A DNA stretch of 64,000 nt from Prinia subflava (GCF_021018805.1 NW_026960608.1:1674001-1738000); one strand, 5' to 3'; positions 9,734 through 20,623 are shown, counted from the stretch's first letter. The notes: generated from the sequence alone by a model not told the origin. Numbers and translations: made by a program.

Positions 9734-9819
9734 CTGGGGAGATTTTGAACAAGGGTGAGCAGCAGCTGATGGAATCCAGGGGGAAATCCATCATCTGGTA
9801 TCCCTGGGCTCCTGGTTAC

Positions 9820-9941
9820 CTCATTCCAATGTCATTTTTAGCAGCCAGTCTCAGGGAGTATCTCATGGAGGGAGCGAGTCTGGTGAGTTTATACTGCTTC
9901 AGGTTCTGGTAGTAACATTCCTTGAAGGGACCATTCTTCCT
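9820..9941 (-). CDS. FNDC3-family exon: second half of FN3-2
   Basis: This 122-nt exon (phase 0 to 2) runs from GTTTTCTAG to donor GTAACC. It encodes RKNGPFKECYYQNLKQYKL, then RLAPSMRYSLRLAAKNDIGM. The family equivalent is GNGEFCQCYMGSQKQFKITKLSPAMGxxFRL. It is intact. Its upstream neighbour lies 9.1 kb away because LTR elements expanded the intron. Confidence 0.88.
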
Positions 9942-10011
9942 CTAGAAAACAGGGAGATCCACAGTCACTTTCTGATCCCTGCCACGGTCACTCTTCTCAC
10001 TCTACATCTTC

Positions 10012-10095
10012 CCAGAATCGCAGACTGGTTTGGGTTGGGAGAGACCTTAAAACTCATCTTGTTCCATGAGCAGGGACAACTTCCACAAGGAATGA
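10012..10095 (-). mobile_element. CR1 LINE 3' fragment
   Basis: Plus strand CCCAGAATCGCAGACTGGTT, then GGGAGAGACCTTAAAACTCA and GAGCAGGGACAACTTCCACA. A reverse-complemented CR1 3' piece. Confidence 0.75.
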
Positions 10096-10326
10096 AATTT
10101 CACTCATTTAACAGTAATTAAAAAAGAAATTACTGAGCCTCAAGAATGCAAAATTTAATGTATCATGGTCATCCTGACTCTGCTGATGGTCATCCTGAGC
10201 AGTCTTGATAATAAACCACATTAGAATTGAGATATCTGATTACTTTTGATACTGTGTATTTGACAGAATGGTGATAAACCATTGAGCAAAAAACAAAACA
10301 CATTCTGGAAGTTTTTTATCCCATTG

Positions 10327-10808
10327 TGAAAAGAACAGGGCATATGCCTTTATTAACATTCAGCTCTTTATTAAAGTGATCAGCTCGTTATTAAAGTCAT
10401 CAGCAGGATTGCAGAGTCTGATCGGAGTTTTCCACGCTGCTGTGGAAATCCGAAGGAGCAGGTGCTGTTGCAGTTCTTCACTCAGCTGCCCGCAGTAGGT
10501 GCCGAGTCCTTGTCTCCACAGGAACAGCTAGAAGCTCTCTCTGGTCAACCATCAGAGGGCAGAGCGGTGAGGGGTCTGTCACTGGAGTCCAGCATAGCAG
10601 ATGTCAGCTCTTTTACCCTCAGGGAAAAACTTTGAGAGTCTCACGTTGTCTGAGTCACTTTAGCTGGCTGGCTCCCATTCCATTCAGACTCCTCATAGGC
10701 TATGGTGAATCTTCAAACCAGGCCAGGGGGTGCGTCCACTTCTTTCTCAGCCAGGGCACTATCTAATTCTCCTCTGACGAATCTAGCTTCCCATCTTGGG
10801 GTGCAGTT
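10327..10808 (-). mobile_element. Solo LTR family D, part 1 (split by the class I ERV)
   Basis: It starts (plus view) TGAAAAGAACAGGG after ATTG (10323-10326) and matches, inverted, the 3' part of the intact LTR at 27596-28783. It breaks at the sequence TGCAGTT, where the class I provirus begins. The other half resumes at 17378. The minus-strand AATAAA signals agree with the orientation. Confidence 0.85.
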
Positions 10809-11461
10809 TGTTATAAACGCCAGGACAAATTTATTGCCAAATTCAATAGTTTGGTTTATTAACATCCAAATCACAAAATTTAGAACCAAATTATAACAAT
10901 TTCAAACAATAAAAACAAAACAATACGAACCCCACGAACAGCAAACTTACTTGACCGAAGTTCTCCCGGGAAAAGCAGAGTCAAGGGTGACCCCAGGGAC
11001 ACAGGACCTGGCAGCCAGTGCCTCTAGCTGGGTTCACAAACTTGCCCACCTAAAGACCCAACTTAAATACACTTAGTTTCCCCCTCGGCAACTTTCCTCC
11101 CATTGTTTCTCTAATCATCGACCATTAACTTTATTTACATTAAATCCCGAAAGGGTCCCTGGGCACATTCAAATGCTAATGTCCAGAGTTAGTCCTTGCT
11201 TTGAGTAACTGCCGTAGAGGTGTGTGATGACCGGTGTAGCGTTTGACCGTTGCGAGTCCCGATGAGCTGAGCTGCACGTAGGCAGGAGCAAGTCGTTCTC
11301 ACCTTCCATTTTTGGAACCCGGAAGATAAGGGAGGTGCTTTCCAGAAGTTCGTGAAACGTGCGGGTTGAGCAGACACATACATATCTTTATATAATATAT
11401 ATCACAGTTCCCAATCTATAATTATTTATAAAACATGAATTAAATAACCATATTTCCCACA
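10809..11461 (-). repeat. 3' LTR of the class I ERV
   Basis: Plus view TGTTATAAACGCC to ATTTCCCACA, 653 bp, no difference from the right LTR seen by eye. The minus strand holds an AATAAACC-type poly-A signal near the left end. An AT-rich stretch (TATATAATATATA) lies near 11.39 kb. Confidence 0.92.
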
Positions 11462-11483
11462 ATTCCCCCATTTCTTTTCTTTT
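11462..11483 (-). promoter_or_regulatory. Polypurine tract of the class I ERV
   Basis: On the minus strand AAAAGAAAAGAAATGGGGGA lies immediately 5' of the 3' LTR. It is the expected primer for plus-strand DNA synthesis, and confirms the element's direction. Confidence 0.85.
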
Positions 11484-12353
11484 GTCAATAATTTTAATTC
11501 ATGTTTTGTATTTTACTTAATTGTTTTTCCTCCTTGGAGAAACACCTGATCAGCGATTCCTGAACCATGTTTGCCTTTTCTGCTTTTCTTCTATCTTTCC
11601 AATTCCCATGTCCTTGACTGCCTCTGAGTGCCAGCTAGTTACTTGTGCCTTAACAGGGGTAACTTTTTGGAGGAGCCTTAGGTCACAGGGCTAGCCCTTC
11701 ACCAAGCGCACAGCCTGGTTCACACCCCCTAGAGTGATCCGCAGAAGCTTCCCTCTGTCTGGCCCAGCGTCTGTCGGGTTGCAACCGAACAACGGGGAAG
11801 TTTCTTCGCGACAGCAGGGGCTCTCTGCTCGGACCCTCGGGGTGGTTCGGACGGCACACCTCCTTTTCAAAAATTCCCCACCGAGATTATTTTACTTGTT
11901 CTGGCACTACATTAGTTCGACGGCACTTCGTGGCTAACACTTGGGCCTTTAGATCCAATTTTCCCTTTAACCCCTTTTCGTATATTGAATACCACCCGGG
12001 ATAATTTGGTTCTATCAATCCCAAACGTGTGGCACAGTTTAAGAATCGCATAGTCAGAGTCTGTTTTTCCTCAGAACACCTGGGGCATAACCCCAGCGGC
12101 CCCCCCACCCCCACTTGCAGTGCACCACCCAAATTTCAAGACAATAATTGTATTTGAAATGGATATATGGATTGCAGGGGCATCCAGGTTCAGAGCAGCG
12201 CATGGATATTTCTTCTGCCATTTGTTTCTGATATCCTGGGGTTGGAGTTCTTTCTCTTTAAATTTCTGGAGCTCCGGATTCACCCTTCCTGATGTTCTAA
12301 CACCTTCCTTCTGGTTACCCTTCCCTCTCTCAGTCCTCCTTGTCGGGTGGTTA
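11484..12353 (-). other. Class I ERV interior, 3' part (env position), no env recognised
   Basis: This is where env would be expected. Short minus-strand open frames (for example 11887-12132) show no signal peptide, fusion peptide or transmembrane segment that I recognise. Either env is gone or it is replaced by unrelated sequence. Confidence 0.5.
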
Positions 12354-12653
12354 TTAAGTTTCCTTTGAGGCTCCTCTAGGCTGCAGCTTAATGTTTCCAG
12401 GGTGTTGGCATCCTCGGTGCAGCCGGACCCTCAGATCTCCGGGGGAAGAGATGACCTTCCATTCGGGGTTTTCCCTCGGGGCTGTTAGTTTCTTAACCCT
12501 GGAGGCGTGTGTCCAGCCTCTTTCAGCTGTTCGGATGGCTGTATCTGTAGTTAAAAGGACAAGAAAGGGTCCCTCCCAATGAGGGGTTAATGACACCGCT
12601 TTCCAAGCTCTGATCAGTACTTTATCTCCTGGTTGTATCTCATGAATATACAT
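12354..12653 (-). pseudogene. Integrase C-terminal fragment (gammaretrovirus-type pol)
   Basis: The frame contains IQPGDKVLIRAWKAVSLTPH, WEGPFLVLLTTDTAIRTAE and RGWTHASRVKK. These follow the well-known gammaretroviral integrase C-terminal order (GD.VL...W....L.P.WEGPY.VLLTT.TA.........W.H.S..K). The catalytic core lies upstream and is missing, so this is a remnant of pol, and places the element in class I. Confidence 0.85.
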
Positions 12654-13445
12654 CGAAATCCTGCAACTTCCTCAGATTGAATTTACCTAATACAAAATTC
12701 CAAACCAGCCCAATACTACAAGAATATTGTATAGAGAGAATCCCTGTCATGTCTACCATTCAGAAAATCTGAATATTAGAACAAGTTATCTAATAGTACA
12801 TTCACACCTTTACCATAAAAACAATTTTGTCCCTGGATCACTATGATTCTCACCTCACTATTCACCCAATGTACCATACAATCCAGAATTTTTCCCCTTT
12901 TTTGTACTGTTACAGGAAAAATCAGAAAGAAAATTTTACTTCTTATTAAACGAGGTTTATACTGAAACATAACACAGGTTTTTGCTTTTTAAAGAAAAAT
13001 TCAGTTTAAAAAAAAATCATAGATGAGCACAAACAATTTGGGCTTATTTCAAGAATCAAACTCAGCACATTCAGAGTGATTTGGCATACAGACAAACGTT
13101 CATAAAACCCAGTATCCTACAATGCTCGGTGACAACAGCAGTTTCCAGGACAATCAGCTGTTAAGGTTACACACATCCTCACTCAGTTTCTACAGTCTCA
13201 GTGTAATGAGTCTGCACTACTGCTAATTAACTGAACTACAAATTTATATTCCAGACCCCTACTCAGCACATTCTCAGATACACACAGCCAAAAGAAGGAC
13301 GCAACTTGAGTGAGACAATGGGACCACCTTGTCCCTATTTTCGATGTGCACCCTGCCATGGCCATTCTCACTCAGCCCCCAAGAAGCATCTGCCTTCACA
13401 ACTGCTTCTCACCCTTGCTTCAGCCACCCCTAATGATCAGCAAAA
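12654..13445 (-). other. Class I ERV interior without recognisable coding sequence
   Basis: Stop-rich on the minus strand. The integrase catalytic core should lie here and is absent. Confidence 0.5.
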
Positions 13446-13800
13446 TTAACACAATTCCAGAAGCACTATCGGACCTTTCAGCTCTGCTGTTAGCTTGATG
13501 GCGACACTTCTTATTTTGGTTTGTAATTCCACTGCCTCGTAGCAATTGTGACTACACTCCTCAGATCCTCCCCAGGACCGAAACTGGGCGGGGTTTCGAG
13601 CAGCAGCAGTACGGAGTTCTAACTCCGGGGAATTTACTAGAATTGCCTCATATTTCAATAGCTGGGATTCAGTAAGCCATTTAAAACATACCCCACCGGT
13701 TTCCTGGCTCCCGCCCACTCCTGTGTAAGAACTCCATACGCCGTGTGATTGCTAACATCCACGAAAAGCTGGAACTCCCGGTTAATATACCGGGGCAGTT
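13446..13800 (-). pseudogene. Reverse transcriptase connection / RNase H remnant, gamma-type
   Basis: Minus-strand pieces read LFVDVSNHTAYGVLTQEWAG and KPVGYVL (about 13.70-13.79 kb), then WLTESQLLKYEAILVNSPE and LELRTAAARNPAQF (13.45-13.72 kb). They resemble the gammaretroviral connection domain (VD....A.GVLTQ; LLKYEA; NPAQFL). Frames do not join, and the catalytic YVDD-type core is missing. Confidence 0.7.
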
Positions 13801-15519
13801 CCCGTCAACTACTCGTGCAGATCCGTCTACAAACCATTTCTCACAGACAGGATCAGCTGCAGACCCCTATTTCAGCGTGGCAAGATACAATCCTGCAGCA
13901 GTAGCTGAAGTGACTTCTTCACTTCATCAGAGAGCCAATTCAAACAATCAGTGAGCAGTAAGCAAAATTTGTACAAATTAAGAGAAAAACTTAAGACCTC
14001 ACCCATAATCCTGGGGGAGTATTTTAACAAGACAGAAAAAAAAAAACAAAGCACACCAAATAGAAGAAACTATTACAAAGAGCAGAACTTACTCTGTAAT
14101 AAACCATACATTACTTAAATTCGGAACTTAAAACCCAGAAAAGTTTTCCAACGCCAGGAGTCACTGTAAACATCAGGCCCCGGTAATCAGAGGGCTTTAT
14201 CTAGTACAATTACCAGAACATTAACACTACTGCTTTTTACCTTAGTCCTAAAAAGACTTCACAAACTTAGCCTTTCTTAACAAGCAAACTCGAGTTAATT
14301 TATGCCTAATTCCCAAAGCAAAGCTCCTGTATTTGCTATCTATTCTTGCGTATTATTAAACCTAAATACCTGGCTCGAAGGACCACAAGCAAACACCGAC
14401 CAAACTTAACACTGGTGACAAAATGCTGCCTCTCATACATCACTTACTCTCCACTCCTGAAAACGCAGGCACCAGGGCAACCTCAAGGTTCACATCCTCC
14501 AAATTGAGGAGCAAGTAAGAAGACATAATATCAAAGGGACAACACAAACCATCTCCTTCTAAGGAGTCAATAATTAAAATTAAGAATCCCGGTTCCCGAC
14601 TAGATAAAATACATACAGAATAGGAACTGCAAAGAATAAAGAAAAATCCTGTAACTACCAACACAGAGAATTATACCACTTTCCCAACTTAATACTAGAA
14701 TCCTGACTCCAATTACCATTCCAACACTATCTCGACAGAAAGATTTAGTTTCCTGCCTCTCAACAGCCACTTTAATTTTGGCTTCACCGGCCACATGCTT
14801 CAACCTTTTGAAAGAAAAACTGAAACACACAAAACCCTTGCAGTACACTGTCTGCCAACACAAATGCCATATTCCTGCTCAAGCTAACAATCCGAATTCA
14901 ATTGTTTTAAACATAGATGAGCTACATCCACCATACTATCAACCTTTTGATCTGCACAAAATCCTCACATGCAGCAGACAGACAACTAAAAGGAAGATAT
15001 ATTTTCAACTTTTCAAGAACAAACACCTAGGTATTTCCTACGCATAAGTATAGCTCTCATTCTTGGTCTCTTCTCTCAATACTTTTATCCATTTTTGCTT
15101 CCTATTTCGCCTTACAGGGCGGTTTTCTGTCCCGGGCAGCCTCGTCTAATCACTTTAAAGCTGCCGCTTTCCTTCGTCTCCCGGCAACCATGGACTGACT
15201 CGCCCTGCCGCTTGCGGGAAGGGGGCGGGTTTCGTTCCATTCCCACGTTAGTAAAAAGAAGGAAAAAAAAAAAAAAAACAACTCCGCCGATCTCGTCCAG
15301 GAGAAAAAAAACTCTTAAAGCAAAATACACAACTCTAGGGAGTCTCCAAAATGTATTCAGCCTGAAGTAAAAGATCTACCACCACCAAGGAAAAGAGTAG
15401 GCAAGATTCCTTTTAATCCCTTTTCTATCTTTTTCTCCTTTTGCAGACTCACGTGAATTCTCGCATTTCTAATTTGCACGCTTCCCAACACCACTAGTTA
15501 TTCTCTAATGCATTCCAAT
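13801..15519 (-). other. Class I ERV interior, non-coding
   Basis: AT-rich, with stops in all minus frames. A short WFVDGSAR-like motif (RNase H type) occurs near 13.83 kb, upstream of its canonical place, suggesting rearrangement. No reverse-transcriptase core or protease motif seen. Confidence 0.5.
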
Positions 15520-16020
15520 TCACCTTTGGTAATTTCTGTTTTGCTCTACTGTCAAATTTCTTACGGGAATGCTTCTTTTCCCCCATTTTTCCTCCCGGGC
15601 CATTCTTGCTCTCACACCAACTGTCCCACCCCGAATCCCTCCCGGGCTCTTCAAGATCTCCTTACCCTTCTTCTCTTTTTCTCCATATTTTAGCGTCGGT
15701 GGCCGAGGTGCAGGGTCAGGACCAGAAACGGGGGCAGGATTCCCTCTCGGGAATCTCCTTGAACGGGAGGGAGGTTTCTGGAGTGGCCGCTGAGCTCGGG
15801 GCTCCGCATGGGTCTCGGATGGCAGTGCTAACTCTGCCCCTGAGAAGGCCGGGGAGGAGGAAGTGGTAGGGGTAGGGGCTGGCAGGACGGGGGCCACCGA
15901 GCCGTGAGAGAAGTTTATCCCGTAGTCCAGTTCATTCCGTGTTTCCCTTAAGGAATCCTCCCGATCTCTGCTGAGATCTGATCCCATACTCCCCGTGGCA
16001 CAGAAGTTATGGGATACCAA
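15520..16020 (-). pseudogene. Gag-like proline-rich fragment of the class I ERV
   Basis: A 166-codon frame near the 5' end of the provirus. It is rich in Pro, Ser and Arg, with APVLPAPTPTTSSSPAF and NPAPVSGPDPAPRPP. Its position just after the leader and its composition fit the matrix/p12 part of a gamma-type Gag. There is no capsid MHR or zinc knuckle, so the call rests mostly on context. Confidence 0.45.
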
Positions 16021-16699
16021 AAATTAAATCCCGAGTTTCCGAACTCGATGCCGTTAACTTAATGATCCAACGGATGACCGTTCCGTGGATGTTCGGTTAA
16101 CGGCGGGGCTCTGTAACCGCCACCGAAAAAATTAAGCGACCCCTCCTGGTCGCGGTCAAGAAGGCTTACTCGTCCCCGAACTCAAAAAGGGACGTCCTCT
16201 TTCCTTCAGGACCCCCTGGTGACCTCCCCCACCCCGTCGGGTAGCACTCACACACGAAGCGAAATATCACGCGTTCCAATCGCTTCCCCGTCGGTCGGCT
16301 GTGTCCCTCGCGGGAGCAGCGGAAACGCGACCTTAAGGTCCGCTCTCGCTTCGTGATAAATCACGTCTCATTCACACACACACTCACACACACATACACG
16401 TTCTCAAGCACTTGGTCACCCCCACTCAACCACGCTATACTTACGGTCCTTTTCCTGCGTGGATTCTTCGTGCACTTAGATTTTTACGAGTGAAACAATA
16501 CCGCGGTTCCAGGGGAAAACCCCTGCTGAGTTCCCGAGCCCCCCCAAGCTAGCTTGTCCTAATGCCTAATTCCTTTGCTGTTGTGGGTTCTGGGTTCGTA
16601 AAGCCAGTTCGTTCTTCCGGACTTACCCGCTCTGCCAGGCCGCTTTTTACGGCGGGGCGCCCCCCGGTCAGAAGCAGGGATCCGTAGAATATTCAAAAC

Positions 16700-16724
16700 T
16701 GGCCCCGCTGTTGGGCGTCAAAAT
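16700..16724 (-). promoter_or_regulatory. Primer-binding region of the class I ERV
   Basis: On the minus strand, three or four bases after the 5' LTR, comes TGACGCCCAACAGCGGGGCC. It resembles a lysine-type PBS core (GCGCCCAAC) but starts TGA rather than TGG, so the match to a tRNA 3' end (CCA) is imperfect. It is unlike the proline-type PBS usual in gammaretroviruses. Confidence 0.5.
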
Positions 16725-17377
16725 TGTTATAAACGCCAGGACAAATTTATTGCCAAATTCAATAGTTTGGTTTATTAACATCCAAATCACAAAATTTAGA
16801 ACCAAATTATAACAATTTCAAACAATAAAAACAAAACAATACGAACCCCACGAACAGCAAACTTACTTGACCGAAGTTCTCCCGGGAAAAGCAGAGTCAA
16901 GGGTGACCCCAGGGACACAGGACCTGGCAGCCAGTGCCTCTAGCTGGGTTCACAAACTTGCCCACCTAAAGACCCAACTTAAATACACTTAGTTTCCCCC
17001 TCGGCAACTTTCCTCCCATTGTTTCTCTAATCATCGACCATTAACTTTATTTACATTAAATCCCGAAAGGGTCCCTGGGCACATTCAAATGCTAATGTCC
17101 AGAGTTAGTCCTTGCTTTGAGTAACTGCCGTAGAGGTGTGTGATGACCGGTGTAGCGTTTGACCGTTGCGAGTCCCGATGAGCTGAGCTGCACGTAGGCA
17201 GGAGCAAGTCGTTCTCACCTTCCATTTTTGGAACCCGGAAGATAAGGGAGGTGCTTTCCAGAAGTTCGTGAAACGTGCGGGTTGAGCAGACACATACATA
17301 TCTTTATATAATATATATCACAGTTCCCAATCTATAATTATTTATAAAACATGAATTAAATAACCATATTTCCCACA
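16725..17377 (-). repeat. 5' LTR of the class I ERV
   Basis: 653 bp, same sequence and ends as the left LTR. Followed by AGTT (17378-17381), the second copy of the target duplication. Confidence 0.92.
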
Positions 17378-17912
17378 AGTTCCTCTAAAGAACCCTCCCA
17401 GGATCTACAGGGACGGTTTTATTTGCATATACAAATGCATATGCATTTGTCCCGGTCGCAGCAGAGGGTATCCCTGATGAAAAGGTAGTTACAGCGAACA
17501 ATGACAGGGCTATCTAGGCAGGAGCTGCTCCTTTTCACATTTTAATGAGGTAGGAGAATGCCGCTGGGCGGCTTTCCTTCAGGGCAGCTTCCCTCCGTCC
17601 TCAAACTTGCTGGGGTGTGGGGGTTACCTCTAGCCGGGAGGGGGTCAGCCGCTTTCAAGGGACAACAGCTTCACCCCAGCTATGGGGTTCTCTTCAAAAA
17701 GGAAAAACTCCCATTTTTCTAAAAGGCTGGGTGACGGCACAAATTGGGAGGAGGGGGGGTTGCATTCTGAGAGCTCAGAGCTCTTTTAATATGCTAATGG
17801 GTGCTCTGTGTTTTCCTCTGGGGGGATGGTGCGACTGTCTCGCTATGGGGCTAGGACACGGATAGCCTAGCCCCCTCCAGGACCACGAGCAGTTTTTATT
17901 TCGTTCCTAACA
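17378..17912 (-). mobile_element. Solo LTR family D, part 2
   Basis: It continues the split LTR and ends CGTTCCTAACA, followed by ATTG (17913-17916), which matches the four bases before its other end at 10323-10326. An ATG-rich palindromic stretch (GCATATACAAATGCATATGC) is shared with the copy at about 28.24 kb. Confidence 0.85.
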
Positions 17913-17920
17913 ATTGCATT

Positions 17921-18735
17921 TGTCTGAGTTTGAAAGACAGGTATCTGCTAGGGAGGGGGCAGGACCTCCCTAGAGATGGAGAATTCAAATCCCCTCCCTC
18001 CAAATTATTTTAATTTAGAAAATTTAAAGGGGCTTTCAGGCAGAGGTATGGGGATAGGAATAACAGTTCTTTACTAGTATGTATGACAAAGCAAACAAAC
18101 AACAACTACAGCATTAATAATAAACAGAACCAGGAACCTTGAGGGCTTTCTTTCACAAAGCCCGGGGCAGTTTGATCTCGGTGCCCCTGCGGGACTCCGA
18201 GAGACCAAGCTGGAACGGTGGAAAATCCCGGGCTGGTGGATGAGATCAGAAGCTCTGCAATGGTAACTGGAACAGCAGGGATGTCCCGGCAGGGCAGGGC
18301 AGTGTGGGGCCACAGAGTAGCAGAAAGCCTCAAAGCAGTGCTGAAGAAGCCTCAGCAGCGGGACAGGGTCGGCCCAGCAGGGCAGGAGGAGGCGAGCTCA
18401 GAATTCCTGGGCACACGAGCAGATGATTGTAGATTTCCCAGGATGGGACAGAGTGATGACAGTGAACTCTTCCCGCAGCAAGCAGCAGCCTGACCGTCCT
18501 CTCTGATGCCAAGAGCAAGAGCTGGAAACTGCCCCAAAACTCGCATTATCATCTCCCCCCTCTGAGAGACAACTCCCAGAGACCCAAAAACAAAGGGTGT
18601 AGCCCCGTGCTACCCTCTCCTTTGGCCACTTCTTTGTTTTGGTCAAGCACTCACAAGTATCCAGTAGTTAGTCTCCTAACAACTTATGGGGAAAAATTCT
18701 CTAAGTGAAAAAAGAAACAAATCAACCCCTCAACA
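17921..18735 (+). mobile_element. Solo LTR, ERVL-like, TSD GCATT
   Basis: It starts TGTCTGAGTTTGAAAGACAG and ends CCCTCAACA. GCATT is repeated at 17916-17920 and 18736-18740. AATAAACAG near 18.12 kb gives the plus orientation. A 5-bp TSD is usual for ERVL elements, and the start resembles ERVL-type LTRs. It lies only a few bases from the family D LTR. Confidence 0.8.
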
Positions 18736-19039
18736 GCATTACATCTCAGCAAGATCCTCAAGAGCTGAGGGAGATTTGTGACACAACCCAAAGATGCCAA
18801 ATGCTCATGCATTTAAAGAGAACACAGGAATTACTGATGCTCTGGATGACAAATGAGGCAGTTTTACACTCTCCACTCCCACTGATCATTTATCCCTTTA
18901 AAATTGTCAGGACAGTTGTACCAAAATAGCTGCTGTACCTATGCAAAGGATATTTTTAAGTGTAATTGCTCTACAGATGTCATTATGATTGGTTTTTTTT
19001 TTGGTTTTTTTTTTTTTTTTGTACTAGAAAAGCTCTTAC

Positions 19040-19108
19040 CTCATCCCATTCTAAAAGAAAATTAGTTATTTTGGAACCGTTGTCATTTGAGGACGGAAAA
19101 TAAAGAAA
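19040..19108 (-). CDS. FNDC3-family exon: first half of FN3-2, displaced acceptor
   Basis: It encodes SSNDNGSKITNFLLEWDE before donor GTAAGA, matching the family SDNGSKIQNFVLEWDE. The expected acceptor just before the conserved proline reads TTTTCCG, with no AG. The nearest upstream acceptor is TTTTTTTCATAG, which adds about four residues but keeps phase 0. The exon stays open, but its acceptor appears to have shifted. Confidence 0.78.
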
Positions 19109-19930
19109 CTATGAAAAAAAGAGTAAAAATCAAGTGGTTGTAAATGTGTTTTATAAATAATTTTCCACACTGAATATTATAAATTCCAACTGTATTTTAA
19201 TACAAGGGTGCTGTGCTACTTCTTTTAGTTCTGATAGTTTAGAATATGAATTTACAAATAGTTTTATTTTATAAATGAAGCAAATTATATTCTTAGAGCT
19301 CTTTTCCTTGTGCCATGCACTGTGTGCTCACCACCTGCCTGTGCAATCTAAGGGGTCACACAAGCAACATCTGACACACGAAATAAGAACTTCATTTTCT
19401 AAGCACAGATTCTACAAATAATTTCACAGAATTCATTTAGCTGGAACCATTTTTCAGCATAACCATAAGAAAAACATGAAAACCCAAGCAAACACAGCTA
19501 CCAATAAGTCTTCATAGAGAGTGGTTATATTCAAAAGTCAGATTAAAAATGAGAATCTATAAAACCATCCAAAGAAATTTAGTCTGAATGGGTCAGAATA
19601 ACTAAAAGAACATTACGTCAAATCTGTTTATCATCCAGGACCTCAAGCAAAGATATAAATAAATAAAAATCCATTTTTTCCTCTCTGCCAGTTCAGAAGA
19701 GAAGAGCTCTGCTACCAACTCTCACACCAAAGCTGCAGGCAAGAAACTCAGCAAACATTGAAAAAAAGAGAAAGGAAAGTAATATTTCACTATCAATCTT
19801 CACTGAGCAACTTAACAGGCAACACCTACAGCACACATTGAATTCTTGACAAAGCTAATTTAAATACACTACACATGAATCCAGCAGAGTGCTCTGCTCC
19901 CCTTCACTTAGCCCCAGGTTTGGTTCTTAC

Positions 19931-20069
19931 CTTCCACTGCAAGCTCAGGCTATTTTTGGTTCTATTAATCAGTTTTGGGGCAGCTGGACAGTCTGGCTCA
20001 CAGCTCTCTGTCATGAAGCTCACCAGTTCTGAAATGGTTTCTTTGATGGAACTGCTGGTTGCTGAAACT
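19931..20069 (-). CDS. FNDC3-family exon: end of FN3-1 and start of FN3-2
   Basis: A 139-nt exon, phase 2 to 0, from TTGTTTAG to donor GTAAGA. It encodes VSATSSSIKETISELVSF, then ESCEPDCPAAPKLINRTKNS and LSLQWK. SCEPDxPxPPxxxNRTKNSLxLQWK is a clear family signature. It is intact. Confidence 0.9.
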
Positions 20070-20623
20070 CTAAACAAAGGGTAATTAATGATGTGGCTGT
20101 TGCACTGGCACCTGAAAATTTAAGGGAAGAGCTGTCAGCTTCAGGAATTTAATCCCAAGCAGTGGCTGCAGAGTGGGGGTCACACAGGTTTCACCTGTTG
20201 ACCCCAAACCCCCATTTCTCACTCTTCATTTACTCTGCCATTACTCTCTGTCACAGTGGAGATATTTTAGTGCTGAAATACCTGTGGGATAGGGGATGAA
20301 AACTATGGCAGGTGTTCCCAAATGGTTACAGGATACCTGACTGGAAATGAGCCTTTTGCTAAAAACACCTTAAAATTCAAATACAGACAACACTTGTGCA
20401 GGAGTATGGGCACTAAACAGGCTAAATCATAAAATCACAATTTTCATAGGAATTGTTTCATGTTTTCAGCCGTCCTGCCTCTCTGTGGAAAACACAACCA
20501 ACTGTGCAGGTGTGTCACCATGAGATCTTCCTAGTTTACTGAGCGTTCATACTAAAGTAGAAGTATGCAGCTTCTCACACTCGTTAATGTAAACAGAAGA
20601 TCGTGTTTTGTAAATAGTGCCAT
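20070..20623. other. FNDC3 intron, nothing recognised
   Basis: Intronic sequence of ordinary composition. I see no exon, LTR end or CR1 motif. Confidence 0.5.

Larger units (their letters stand above)
10809..17377 (-). mobile_element. Class I (gammaretrovirus-like) ERV, LTR to LTR, identical LTRs, TSD AGTT
   Basis: Two 653-bp LTRs flank a 5.26-kb interior. AGTT is duplicated at 10805-10808 and 17378-17381, and the intact LTR at 27.6-28.8 kb shows it once, so the insertion site is certain. A polypurine tract lies next to the left LTR and the primer-binding region next to the right one, giving minus orientation. The interior has only broken pieces of gag-like and gamma-type pol. A 4-bp TSD is usual for class I elements. 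The apparently identical LTRs point to a recent insertion that must have been mobilised by another element's proteins. Confidence 0.9.
9942..19039 (-). other. FNDC3 intron enlarged by nested LTR elements
   Basis: The intron between the WDE exon and the RKNG exon. It contains a CR1 remnant (about 10.0 kb), a minus-strand solo LTR split by a class I ERV (10.3-17.9 kb) and a second solo LTR (17.9-18.7 kb). Without these it would be about 0.7 kb. The remaining intronic sequence shows only T-rich runs (18990-19020). Confidence 0.8.

Noticed and set aside
15520..16020. Long minus-strand frame as a host gene
   Set aside because: It lies inside the class I provirus between leader and pol remnants; a Gag remnant is more likely, and no host domain is seen.
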